From Lathyrus oleraceus (lineage: Eukaryota; Streptophyta; Magnoliopsida; Fabales; Fabaceae), in NCBI RefSeq assembly GCF_024323335.1, contig NC_066584.1:424848319-424912318 (forward strand): 64,000 bases of DNA. Reading direction: 5' to 3'. A program made the translations under genes and the position numbers. Position 1 is the stretch's first letter; each line of letters starts with the position of its first letter. The notes beneath the pieces were generated by a model. The model was given only the letters and a program-made list of their open reading frames with translations, did no database searches and was not told the DNA's origin. This document shows, in pieces, positions 21,572 through 31,198 of the stretch.

Positions 21572-23151
21572 ATGTTTATCCATATGCAGGGGACGTTCTT
21601 GATTGAGATCCTGGTTGAGAGACTTCTTTACTCAGATATGAGGGCCGACTTGAAAGATGATGTTGTTTATAGTTTCTTCGACCCAGAGATCAGTGTGCTG
21701 AAAGAGATGATAACATTGATTACGCCTGACCATGTGGGGATGTTCCGTGAGACTTATGGTGGTATTCTGAAGATGGTTTTCAGGCTCACAGATAGGGATA
21801 GGAGTGCCATCCATACTCTCCTTCAGTTTTATGACCCGGGTTTGAGATGCTTTGTTTTCTCGGATTACTTGTTGGGGCCTTTGATGGAGGACTATGCCAG
21901 TATCTTGGGTATTCAGATCAGAAATCAGGTTCCTTTTTATGCTACTAAGGAAGAACCTGATGTTGGTGGGATCTCCCGTGCTCTTTATTTGAGCCCCGAA
22001 GTGACTAAAGGAGGTCTGAAGGAGAAGGGAAAGTTGCCTGGTTTTCATCTGAGTTTCTTGGAGGCTAAAGCCAAGGAGCATGCTGTCTTGGGTGTATGGA
22101 AGGCTGTCTGTGCTTTGCTTGCTGTCAGCATTTATGGAATCATCATGTTCCCTAATCATAAGAACTTTGTGGACATTAATGCCATCCGGTTGTTTGCTCA
22201 GAGGAATCTTATTCCTACCCTGGTTGGGGATGTTTATTACTCGGTCCATAATCGGAACGAGAAGCGGCGTGGGGGGTTTTCCCAATGTGCCTCTTATAGG
22301 AGTTCAAGGTTGTATTAATTATAACCCGACGCTTCTTAAGAGACAAATGGGATTCTCTATGGAGGTTCCTCCTCTTAAGTGTGAGATTCAGGAAACTTTC
22401 TACTTCCCGGTTGAGGGTAATCATTCATCGTTGAGGCAAGTGTCTGATGCATGGCGCCGCATTCAAAGGAAAGGCAAATTTTCTTGGGGTAGAGCTAATA
22501 ACAGGTCTTTTCCTCCATTTGATGATTGGCTCAAGAAGAGAGTGGAGCTCACGCATCTACCATTTCCTATGGGTGATCCTTGGTATCCGTTGATTGAGGA
22601 ATCCCATTCTTCTATCAGTATGGAAGAGTTCCTTGAGATGAAGAGGGAGAGAGATCAGCTGCATGCAGAGAAGACTGAGTTGGAGATGAGTGTTGCTAGA
22701 ATCCAAATGGCTAATCAGGAAATCAAAGGGAAAATAGAAGACCAGGATAAGAGACGTGCTCTTGTGGTGAAGCGTTTTGAGATAGACACCACATATTATG
22801 GCAAGATCAGCCAAGCTTTAGAGTCATCCACGATGGATCATGACATCACCAAGGAGAAGTTGGCTAGAGCTTTGAAGGTCATCGAGGATGAGAAGAGGAG
22901 ACAGATCCTTTAAAGACTCAGAGGGAAACTAGAGCCAAAGTTCTTGCCACAGAATGGGAAGTAGAGAAAGCGAAGATTAGGGCTGAGAGAGATCATTATC
23001 TTGCTGAGAGGGATCATTATTTCCGACAGATGAAGATTCACCAGAAGGAGATAGGAAGACTGCAGCAGGAGAACACTGAGCTCAGGTTCGCTGTGAAGTT
23101 TACCAAGATGGTTGATGATGCAGAGCCGTCTGTGGGACCTTCTTCAGTGTA
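21572..23151 (+). pseudogene. O unit a ORF1, with 186-bp deletion and frameshifts
   Basis: Ogre ORF1, a diverged relative of the minus-strand ORF1 copies: LLQFYDPGLRCFVFSDYL, DYASILGIQI, VSIYGIIMFPN and FVDINAIRLFA, then GGFPNVPLIGVQGCINYNPT and a charged coiled-coil C-terminus (FLEMKRERDQLHAEKTELEM). Against unit b, 186 bp between two GTGGGGG runs are missing (at about 22269-22276), and an added T shifts the frame. A one-base loss near 22911 creates a stop before the last ~80 residues, which stay readable to the TAG at 23149-23151. Function unknown. Confidence 0.85.
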
Positions 23152-23583
23152 GACTTTTGTTGTTATGTGGGGATTATCGTCAGGCCTGTTGACGGAATTC
23201 ACTTGCTTGTATTTTCTTTCTGATTCTGGAGAATTGTAATTTGATTTGTATCAGACTTGATGTATGACTCTTGCACGTATGGTGCACTTTTGATATACAG
23301 TGGTTGTTATCTTTCAGTGATTGATCTTCAAAGCTTTATTTGCTTTCCTGTATGCACTCACATAACACACACATGGTCGGGTGACATCTTTGCTAAATCA
23401 TAACTCTCTGCTCTATATGGTGAAACCATATGATTGATGTCAAAATGTTGCTGTCGGATTATTATCTGTCTCGATGAAGCCAGGATCGAAAGACAGAGTG
23501 TTCCTCATATGGAAAGACATTGCATTCATGCATGAATCATAATAACTTGTCTTCTATTTTGTAGGTGTCGGTTTCTAACGTGT
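23152..23583 (+). other. Spacer between ORF1 and gag, O unit a
   Basis: About 430 bases without a gene, matching 49641-50070 in unit b. Two acceptor-like sites (ctattttgtag, 23545-23565, and gattgtttcag ending 23596) lie just before the gag frame, which has no early ATG. Gag may therefore be made from a spliced RNA. Confidence 0.6.
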
Positions 23584-25092
23584 TTGATTGTTTCAGGAAT
23601 CATTGCTCGCGCATGTAGAATCATTCCCTTGCACGTAGCACGTCCGCACAGATACCCTACCAGGCGCAACAAATCCAAATTGATGGATACATCCAACACA
23701 GATATTCTCGAGCTAAAAGAGAAGATGGGAGAGCTGATCAATGTTATGCAAGGGTTCGCCTTGGGGCAGAAGGCACTGGTTGAGAAAGTGGAGAAGCTTG
23801 AGCGGGCTTCTGCTGCTAACAGTGGTAATAATTTAGAGGGTGTCTCCAACAATGGTCTTCGTGGTTCTAGGGATGGTGGTGATCCCAGTAAGAAGACGAC
23901 TACTGCTGGTGTGGTAATCAACAACGGTGGTGGGTTTGGTTTTGCTGCAGGTGGTGGGCCCGGTCCTGTAGTCGATAATGTGAAAGATAATCAGTTTCCT
24001 CCTTTCTTTGGGGCTGAGGAGGATAGGGAAGAGGATCAGTTCTCGATACTGAATGAGCAGTTTAGCCAGTATGGTGTTCAACCACCAAACAAAGAGATTC
24101 AGGTATTGGCAGAGAAGATAAGGGCTTTGGAAAGCTATGCTACTCCCGGGGTTGTCAACATGTCAAACATGGGGCTGGTTGAGGGGATTGTGATCCCACA
24201 GAAGTTTAAAGCGCCTGCGTTTGATAAATACAATGGGAGTTCTTATCACAATAGGGCATTACACATTGCAGTGGAGTGTAAAGGAGCAGTGCTCTCGCAC
24301 GTTTTGGTGGATACCGGCTCGTCGCTCAATGTATTGCCAAAGAAGGCCCTGGCAAAGCTGGATTGTGAAGGGTTGATCTTGAGGCCGACGGACCTAGTAG
24401 TTAAAGCATTTGATGGCTCTAAAAGGGCTGTGTTTGGGGAAGTGGAGCTCCCTGTGAAGATCGGGCCCGAGGTGTTTAAGTCTGTGTTTCATGTCATGGA
24501 TATTCAGCCGGCATACAGTTGCCAGTTGGGTCGACCATGGATACAAGCTGCTGGGGAAGTAACTTCGACTTTGCACCAGAAATTGAAGTATATCTGGCAA
24601 GGGCAGGTCGTAACAGTTTGCGGAGAGGAAGACATCTTCGTCAGCCACCTGTCATCGTTCAAGTACGTGGAAATGGACGGTGAGATATGGGAAACACCGA
24701 GCCAGGCATTCGAAACCGTCAAGGTGGAGAATGCCATTTTTGTCAAAGAAGAGAAGAAGTCGTCCATTTCTTCGTATAAGCAGGCTGCTGAGGTGGTGAA
24801 GAGCGGAGAAGCCCCAGGTTGGGGAAGGATGATTGACATCGTCGCCAAGGAAGACCGGTTTGGGGTTGGTTATCAGCCGGGCCGAAGCTCGTCTGGGCAG
24901 AATAGAGGACGCCGTCAGCCATTCACGTTCACCAGTGCTGGAATGCTGGATCCAAATCGCATCTGTGCGGTGGGTGAAGAGATTGACAGTGACTGCGAGC
25001 TTGATCAGTGGATAAAACCGTGCGTACCAGGGATGGAGATCCAGAACTGGAAAGCCAAAAAGATCATCACTGTCACTCTACGTGAAGAGTAA
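23584..25092 (+). CDS. gag-pro: O unit a gag-pro with the gag core deleted
   Basis: An open frame of about 500 codons. The N-terminal gag part has HRYPTRRNKSKLMDTSN (first ATG near 23682), a coiled stretch and a Gly/Asn-rich linker up to FKAPAFDKYNGS (about 24240). It then passes directly into protease (YHNRALHIAVECKG, VLVDTGSSLNVLPKKALAKL, PVKIGPEVF, MDIQPAYSCQLGRPW, STLHQKLKYIW). About 1.95 kb found in E3 is missing: the whole capsid core, Gln tract and knuckle. The protease triad DTG is intact. The stop overlaps the intron donor. The same deletion in unit b shows it predates the array. Probably not able to form particles alone. Confidence 0.85.
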   Translation: MIVSGIIARACRIIPLHVARPHRYPTRRNKSKLMDTSNTDILELKEKMGELINVMQGFALGQKALVEKVEKLERASAANSGNNLEGVSNNGLRGSRDGGDPSKKTTTAGVVINNGGGFGFAAGGGPGPVVDNVKDNQFPPFFGAEEDREEDQFSILNEQFSQYGVQPPNKEIQVLAEKIRALESYATPGVVNMSNMGLVEGIVIPQKFKAPAFDKYNGSSYHNRALHIAVECKGAVLSHVLVDTGSSLNVLPKKALAKLDCEGLILRPTDLVVKAFDGSKRAVFGEVELPVKIGPEVFKSVFHVMDIQPAYSCQLGRPWIQAAGEVTSTLHQKLKYIWQGQVVTVCGEEDIFVSHLSSFKYVEMDGEIWETPSQAFETVKVENAIFVKEEKKSSISSYKQAAEVVKSGEAPGWGRMIDIVAKEDRFGVGYQPGRSSSGQNRGRRQPFTFTSAGMLDPNRICAVGEEIDSDCELDQWIKPCVPGMEIQNWKAKKIITVTLREE

Positions 25093-25362
25093 TATTTCTG
25101 TTTTTCAATTCAGTCTGCATGAAAGCCATACGTTTTGCCCGAAACGTAATGGTTCATTGTAAGGGCCACCTCATGTGTTTCATTTTGCAATATTTGCATC
25201 ATCAATAAAAGGATGTTTTTTCATTAAAATCGGTGTTCCCTGTTTTTCATTTATTTTTGCAGTTTAAAAATAAACAATAAAAATGGAAATGTTTGTTTTC
25301 ATTTTCCTTTTAATGTGCTTAGCTCCGGTTCTAAAGCAATGCATGAATCAACATTCATGCAG
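25089..25362 (+). other. Predicted Ogre intron, O unit a
   Basis: Donor GTAATA at 25089 overlaps the protease stop TAA. Several AG sites follow; the one ending CATTCATGCAG at 25362 best fits the E3 and E4 acceptors. The 274-base length agrees with the other copies. Confidence 0.6.
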
Positions 25363-26937
25363 ATGCGATCATCCTCCGGATCTCGTTGGTAACAATTCTG
25401 TTACACCCTCATATGACTTCGACAATCCAATCTATCATGCCGAAGAAGAAGGTGAAGAAGATTGTGAACTGTCGGAGGAATTAGCCAGGTTGTTGAAACA
25501 AGAGGAGAAGGTGATTCAGCCGCATGAGGAGCAAGTTGAGATTGTGAATCTGGGTACCGAAGAGGTCAGAAAAGAGGTGAAAGTTGGGGCTGCTTTGGAG
25601 GTAAATGTCAAGAGCAGAATGGTAGCCTTGTTGAAAGAGTATGTTGATATCTTCGCCTGGTCTTATCAAGATATGCCAGGGTTGGATACCGATATTGTTT
25701 TGCACAAGTTACCATTGAGAGCAGACTGTCCTCCAGTGAAGCAGAAGTTGCGCAGAACTCGACCCGAGATAGCCACGAAAATCAAAGAAGAGGTGCAGAA
25801 GTAGTTGGATGCTGGTTTCCTAGCTGTTACTAATTATCCGCCTTGGGTCGCGAATATTGTGCCGGTCCCGAAGAAGGATGGGAAGGTGAGAATGTGTGTG
25901 GACTAACGAGATTTGAATAGAGCTAGTCCGAAGGATGATTTTCCATTACCTCACATCGATGTGTTGGTAGATAATACAGCTCAGTTCTCGGTGTTTTCCT
26001 TCATGGATGGCTTTTCTGGCTATAATCAAATCAAAATGTCGCCAGATGATATGGAGAAAACAACGTTCATCACACCGTGGGGCACTTTTTGCTATAAGGT
26101 GATGCCATTCGGTCTCAAGAGCGCTGGTGCTACGTATCATAGGGCCATGGTGACTTTGTTTCATGATATGATTCATCATGAAATCGAATGCTATGTTGAT
26201 GATATGATAGCAAAGTCCCAAACAGAGGAGGGGCATTTGGTAGATCTGGCCAAGTTGTTTGACCGATTGAGACAATTCAGACTGAGGTTGAATCCGAATA
26301 AGTGCACCTTCAGAGTGCGGTCCGATAAGTTGCTGGGGTTTATTGTGAGTGAAAGAGGAATCGAGGTTGATCTTGCTAAAGTAAAAGCAATACGAGAAAT
26401 GCCTGAACCGAGAACAGAGAAGGAGGTTCGTGGTTTCTTAGGTAGATTGAACTACATTTCACGGTTCATATCTCATCTAACAGCCACGTGTGAACCTATA
26501 TTCAAATTGTTGAGAAAAGATCAAACGGTCAGGTGGAATAATGATTGCCAAGCGGCATTTGAAAAGATAAAAGAATATTTGTAGGAGCCTCCGATTCTGA
26601 TGCCTCCTGTGGAGGGACGACCGTTAATTCTGTACTTGACGGTCCTCGAGGGGTCTATGGGGTGTGTACCGGAGCAGCATGACGAGTCTGGTCAAAAAGA
26701 GCATGCGATTTGCTACCTTAGCAAAAAGTTTACCGACTGTGAAACAAGATATTCACTGCTCGAGAAAACTTGTTGTGCTTTGGTATGGGCTGCTCGCTGA
26801 CTGAGACAGTATATGCTGGTTCATACCACTTTGTTGATTTCCAAGATGGATCTGATCAAGTATATTTTTGAGAAGCCAGCATTGACCGGACGGGTTGCGA
26901 GATGGAAAATGATTTTAACCGAATATGATATCCAGTA
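25363..26937 (+). pseudogene. pol: O unit a pol, RT and start of RNase H (left of S)
   Basis: Ty3/gypsy reverse transcriptase: DIFAWSYQDMPGLDTDIV, VPKKDGKVRMCVD, SFMDGFSGYNQIKMSPDDME, TPWGTFCYKVMPFGLKSAGA, YVDD at 26192-26203 and EVRGFLGRLNYISRFISHL. It continues into RNase H (PPVEGRPLILYL, CYLSKKFTDCETRYSLLEKT) and is cut by S within EYDIQY. Stops are TAG 25802-25804, TAA 25904-25906, TAG 26582-26584 and TGA 26798-26800. Three fit CAG-to-TAG or CGA-to-TGA, i.e. C-to-T changes. The catalytic YVDD is intact. The frame resumes at 37857. Confidence 0.9.
26933..26937. repeat. Target site duplication of S, left copy (cagta)
   Basis: cagta here and at 37852-37856, exactly flanking the TG..CA ends of S. 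Joining the flanks restores the RNase H reading frame of O. Confidence 0.95.
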
Positions 26938-28626
26938 TGTTAGACGGTGAGCCTAGTGATCGAGAGGGGGGGTGAATAGATCACCTCTTTTTAATATTGA
27001 ACGGATTTAACGTTTTATCAGAGTTTTTAAAGTTGGCGGAAAATATCAGTCCCGAATCGACTTCCGTCTATTCTGAACTGCTACTAGAAAACCGGACACA
27101 CGAGTTTAATGCTGGATTTGAATAAGAATGACAGAAACTATCAACACCAGAATTTTAGCTAATTGAATGCACTTATCATTAAAGTCTATTTCCAATGAAT
27201 AAAATCTAGCTAACAATTTTGTCAAACAGTTGGTGTGTATGTGATCAATGACAAACAGCAACGGTGTTTAGTTAAAAGTTTTCTTGCCACTGTTGTCTTG
27301 CAAAAGGTACAATCACCACACACTAACTGAAATTGCGAAAACTGTTTGAAACGTAAAGAGGAGTAAGGTAAGAATACAATACGCAGAGATTTGGTAAGGA
27401 AGTTCCCCACGTCGTCCTCGCGTGTGGGTACGTCTCCCTCTCAATTTCAAATGAAATTGAGAACTTTGATTATCTATTATTGTCGAATTCGTTGATACAA
27501 GGTTATGATACAAATACAGAATTCTAAATTCCAAGAACTTCTTCTTGTATGAAACCTCCACTTGATCTGAGCACAATCAAGAATTTCCTGCACGAAATTG
27601 CTTACAATTCACCGGTTCCACGACCTGCTTGCGAAATCCCCCGATCTCCAAACGCAACGCTGCGGCTGAATCTGTTCTGCAAACGTGACTAACAAACCCG
27701 CAAGAACACTCCAGTTCTTGAAGGACAAACCAGTAGGTTTTTCCTCGAAACCCCCTTCAATCTTCAACTCAGCTAGATCCTCGATCGTTCCACTGAAAAC
27801 CTCAGCTAGATCCTTGATCGTACCGCTGAACGTTATCTCTTTGATCCTTTAATCCGAAGAACAAGAATGGTTATGTTTTGATGTTCTTGAAGAAAAGTGA
27901 TTGAGAAGATGAAAAAGATGAAGTCTCTTTCAGGTTTCTATCTGCTCTTAAAAACAACTGCTGCTACACTGCTTTGATCTTGTGTACAATTGTTTTTTCC
28001 CTTTTAGAATTCGTTACCTTGCACTGCTGTCACAACATCTCTTATATATGCTGAAAAACATAAACTGTTAGAGCACAAAACAGACTTATGCATTGATACA
28101 TGAGACTATGCATCGATGCATACTGTAAGTTAAGTGAGTTTTTGGTAATTTGAATGAAGCATGGATCGATGCATAATTCGTATGTATTGATGCATATGAC
28201 ATTTCCACTAACATGTATCGATGCCTAATACGTATGCATTGATACATAGGCTGTTTTAATTGATCATGCATCGATGCAAGGATCGTATGGATCGATCCAT
28301 AGAGCATTATGCCTTTCATGTGTCGATACATGACTCGTGTGGATCGATGCATACTGAACAAAAATTATTTGAAAATTGCAACATGCTGTATGGATCGATG
28401 CATAGGCTTATGTGTTGATGCATACTGACACAAAATGGATTTTATGAGTTATTTTAAGAGATGTATCAATGTAGATCTTTATGTACAGACATGCAGCAAT
28501 AGAATGGGATAAAACACACTAAAAACACTCATGTGTCATGTATGGTAATGCACAGCCATCATTTGGATGATGATCACACAATTTGCTATCAATCAAAATC
28601 TATTCAAAGTAAAGAATTTTCTCACA
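26938..28626 (-). repeat. S 3' LTR, 1689 bp
   Basis: In plus orientation it runs from TGTTAGACGG at 26938 to TCTCACA at 28626, so on the minus strand it starts TGTGAGA and ends CTAACA. Same length as the other LTR. 28081-28470 holds the ATCGATGCAT-type motif array; a TATA-like ttatatat lies at about 28037-28044. Confidence 0.92.
28081..28470. repeat. ATCGATGCAT-type motif array in the S 3' LTR
   Basis: Many near-copies of the palindrome-rich motif TATGNATCGATGCATA at irregular spacing of about 15-40 bases, separated by unrelated sequence. The 5' LTR has the same array (37308-37690). Confidence 0.85.
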
Positions 28627-28640
28627 AACTCCCCCTTTTT
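28627..28640 (-). other. S polypurine tract
   Basis: AAAAAGGGGGAGTT on the minus strand, directly before the 3' LTR: the expected primer for plus-strand DNA synthesis. Confidence 0.9.
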
Positions 28641-29004
28641 GATGATGGCAAATTTTTGGCAAGATGTGTGATGCTCCCCCTGAGTTTGTGCATATCTGCA
28701 TTTTCTCCCCCTTTGTCAACATCAAAAAGAGGAAGAAACAGGTTTACCAAGGTAGCATGTTGTAGCAGGACATGGCAGAAAATTGATAACGAGCTATCAG
28801 TCACAAAGAAGGAAGCTTCAAAGTAAAGAGTCATTCATAAAGAATGACGTATAAGGGCAATAACAATAGAGATAAACAGAAAGTGAAAAGCATTTAAGGA
28901 TTCGAATGAGTTTAAGAATTACATAAGCTAAACCATATATTGTGCAACAAAATAAAAACTTGAGCGATATGAGATGAAGTGCAGTGAGATGAAATGATGG
29001 TGGG

Positions 29005-30527
29005 TTAATTGGGATTGTGGCCACCACAGGACTCCTCATCATCTCTGGCAGGATCTCTGTAGCTTGGCGGAGACGGAGGAGGAGGCATTGTGTCTGGATT
29101 TTGGCCCATAAAGGAGTATTGCCTAAATCGGTTCTGAACTTCAATGCTTCTAAATCTGTCCATAATACCAGGATTTTCGCGGCAGTCGTCCATAAAGCCA
29201 GACATTTCATTGTAGAAAACTTGGTGCCACTTAACCAAGTCTTGGTGCCAAGAGTGTTAATTCTGATACATCCGTGTATGCTCATCATGCCAGTCACGAT
29301 GCTCCTGATGCCACTCATTTTGTTGTACATGCCAATACCGTGCCTCTTCATGACGCTCTTTGTTGGCAAGTTCCATTTGTTGAAGCATATGAGTGATATC
29401 CGTAGAAGGTGTTGAGGTTGAAGTGCCACCGGAGAACGGAGGAGTCGTAGGTTCAGGCACATAGTTGGTTGGGGACCACCTTCGTGGCACCCAATCACCC
29501 CAACCGGCATTGGCCTCAGCTGGAGGCACATCTGTTTCAGGCGCATCCTGCATTTCTTCATCAGGCTGATCTTCAGCAACATGGATTCGTTCCGAAGGCA
29601 CGTCAAAGTTGTAGATTCTGGTTTTGGATTTTCTTTCAAAGAAGTAGAAAATTTTCGGTCCTTGTCCCATCGATATCCCATATGCGATAGAGTGGAAGAG
29701 TCAAACTCTTGAGCAGTAGATGGAGATAGGAGAGGAACAATAGGTATTGCAATTTTCCAAAACTTAAGAATTTTCATTATTTGAGAAGCATAACCTAGAG
29801 CCACATTCTTGGAGCTGTCTCGCACGAAAAATAGACGTTTTACAAAGTAGTTTGCCCAATTTAAGAGAACCTTATTTTGCAGAATGTAGAGAAGATGTAT
29901 GCTTGGCCTATCCAACTGAGAATGTCCACTGTTTGTTGGACGCAGAATGTGTGTGATAATCCAGTGAAGAATACGCGGAGTTTGCTTAATCATACCAGAC
30001 GTGACGTGTTCATCCTCACTCAGCGGTCTGTCTATCTTTAGGATAGATGGAGTAAAGTCCTTCATGTCAAATTCAGTATCAAAATGCAGGTCATGCCAGG
30101 ACTTGACATTCATCGACGGATGCGGAATTTGAAATACCGTTTCCCAATCAGAGGCTTCAAAGGTATATGTTCTGACACCGATAGAACACCGGAACATATA
30201 GCCTCTACCAGTTTGTAAGCCAGCATAAAAGGCCCGGATGAAATCCTCATGGTAATCATCCTTTGTAGACAAAAATGACCCAAGTCTTTGTGCATGTAGG
30301 AGTTCAACCACCTCATTTAGATGCAAGTGAATAGCATCTGTTTTATCAAAGACATGGGGTTTCATAACTAACCTTGTCTTGAAAGATTCCTCAAATTCAG
30401 CAGCAATAGCAGGATGAAGTAAGTCTAAGGCATTTGAAGGAACATCTGGTGGTTGCTGAGAAGTACCGGCGGTTTCCTTTCCTTTTCCTTTTCCTTTTGC
30501 TCTGGATGGAATAGTGCGTGGAGGCAT
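29005..30527 (-). pseudogene. S extra ORF in env position (putative plant transposon protein), one frameshift and one stop
   Basis: ORF in the same sense as pol, starting at ATG 30527 (MPPRTIPSRAKGKGKGK, basic N-terminus). Residues ~35-290 form a globular region (EDFIRAFYAGLQTGRGYMFR, TYTFEASDWETVFQIPH, LHWIITHILRP, LLYILQNKVLLNWANYFVKR). I believe it resembles the 'putative plant transposon protein' domain of Sirevirus env-like ORFs. A frameshift near 29655-29668 and a TAA at 29257-29259 break it. The later frames show an acidic Pro-rich linker, a Trp/His-rich repeat (QNEWHQEHRDWHDEH) and a Pro-rich tail ending at 29005. About 507 codons in all. No signal peptide or clear membrane anchor was seen. 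Function unknown. Confidence 0.72.
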
Positions 30528-31198
30528 GGTGATGTGAGATTTAGGGTTTTAGAGAGAGTGAAGATGAGGAAGATTAGGGTTAGCCACTGGTTTTGGGGTT
30601 TTTGAGGACAGATGATATGAAGTCTTGAGATAGGAAGTGATAGGGTTGGCTGATGTGTCGATGCATGAGAGAGAAAAAAATGCATTTAATTCAAATAGCA
30701 TCAGTATGTGTCGATGCAAATGGCCATGGATCGATGCCTATCATTCATTTTCGTTTATAACAGGTCTGTGTATCGATACATGCGATGGATGCATCGATGC
30801 ATCCTGAACCTGTTGTTAAAAAAATTGAAATTCAGAATATATGGATCGATGCATACATGTTTTGTGTCGATGCATACTGATGCCAAACCAGATTTTAGTG
30901 AATATTGATGCAGTATGGATATGCATTATGCACTACGTCATGATGGTTATGCTCAAGAAAGATTCATAAGTCAGATTTTTGTAATGTGCAAACAATATAG
31001 GCAAACAATATATGCAACCAAATTTATATCAACGAGAGTAAGAACATTGGTTCTAACATACACAACCACTTAGCAGTAAGAGAATTGTAGAAAGGAGTGA
31101 TATTACCTCTGTTGGCGTAATCTTGTGATGGATAATTGACATCTAAAACGAATCTTATCAACCAAGGTGAGGCATAATATAAATAAGAGCCAACATGC
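30528..31198 (-). promoter_or_regulatory. Region before the S extra ORF: motif array and gene-like leader
   Basis: Between the pol stop and the extra ORF. 30655-30915 has at least seven ATCGATGCAT-type motifs like those in the LTR. The last ~60 bases before the ATG read like a plant 5' UTR: pyrimidine-rich, with CTCTCTCTAAAACCCTAA including a telo-box (AAACCCTA), then CACCATGCC. No clear TATA box. This suggests a separate promoter for the extra ORF; that is inference. Confidence 0.5.

Noticed and set aside
21632..22285. 217-codon minus-strand ORF, with a 299-codon partner at 47934-48833
   Set aside because: Shadow of ORF1 on the other strand; the plus frame has the conserved motifs shared with E1 and E3.
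24830..25015. Overlapping 60-codon plus-strand ORF inside O gag-pro
   Set aside because: Shadow of the protease frame.
28081..28470. CRISPR-like look of the regular short motifs
   Set aside because: Motifs are degenerate, spacing is irregular, the region is an LTR, and the genome is plant.
28818..29690. Reading the extra ORF of S as one 569-codon protein
   Set aside because: After about residue 290 that frame loses the compositional pattern; the shifted frame holds the acidic, Trp/His-rich and Pro-rich parts, so the long frame is a frameshift artefact there.
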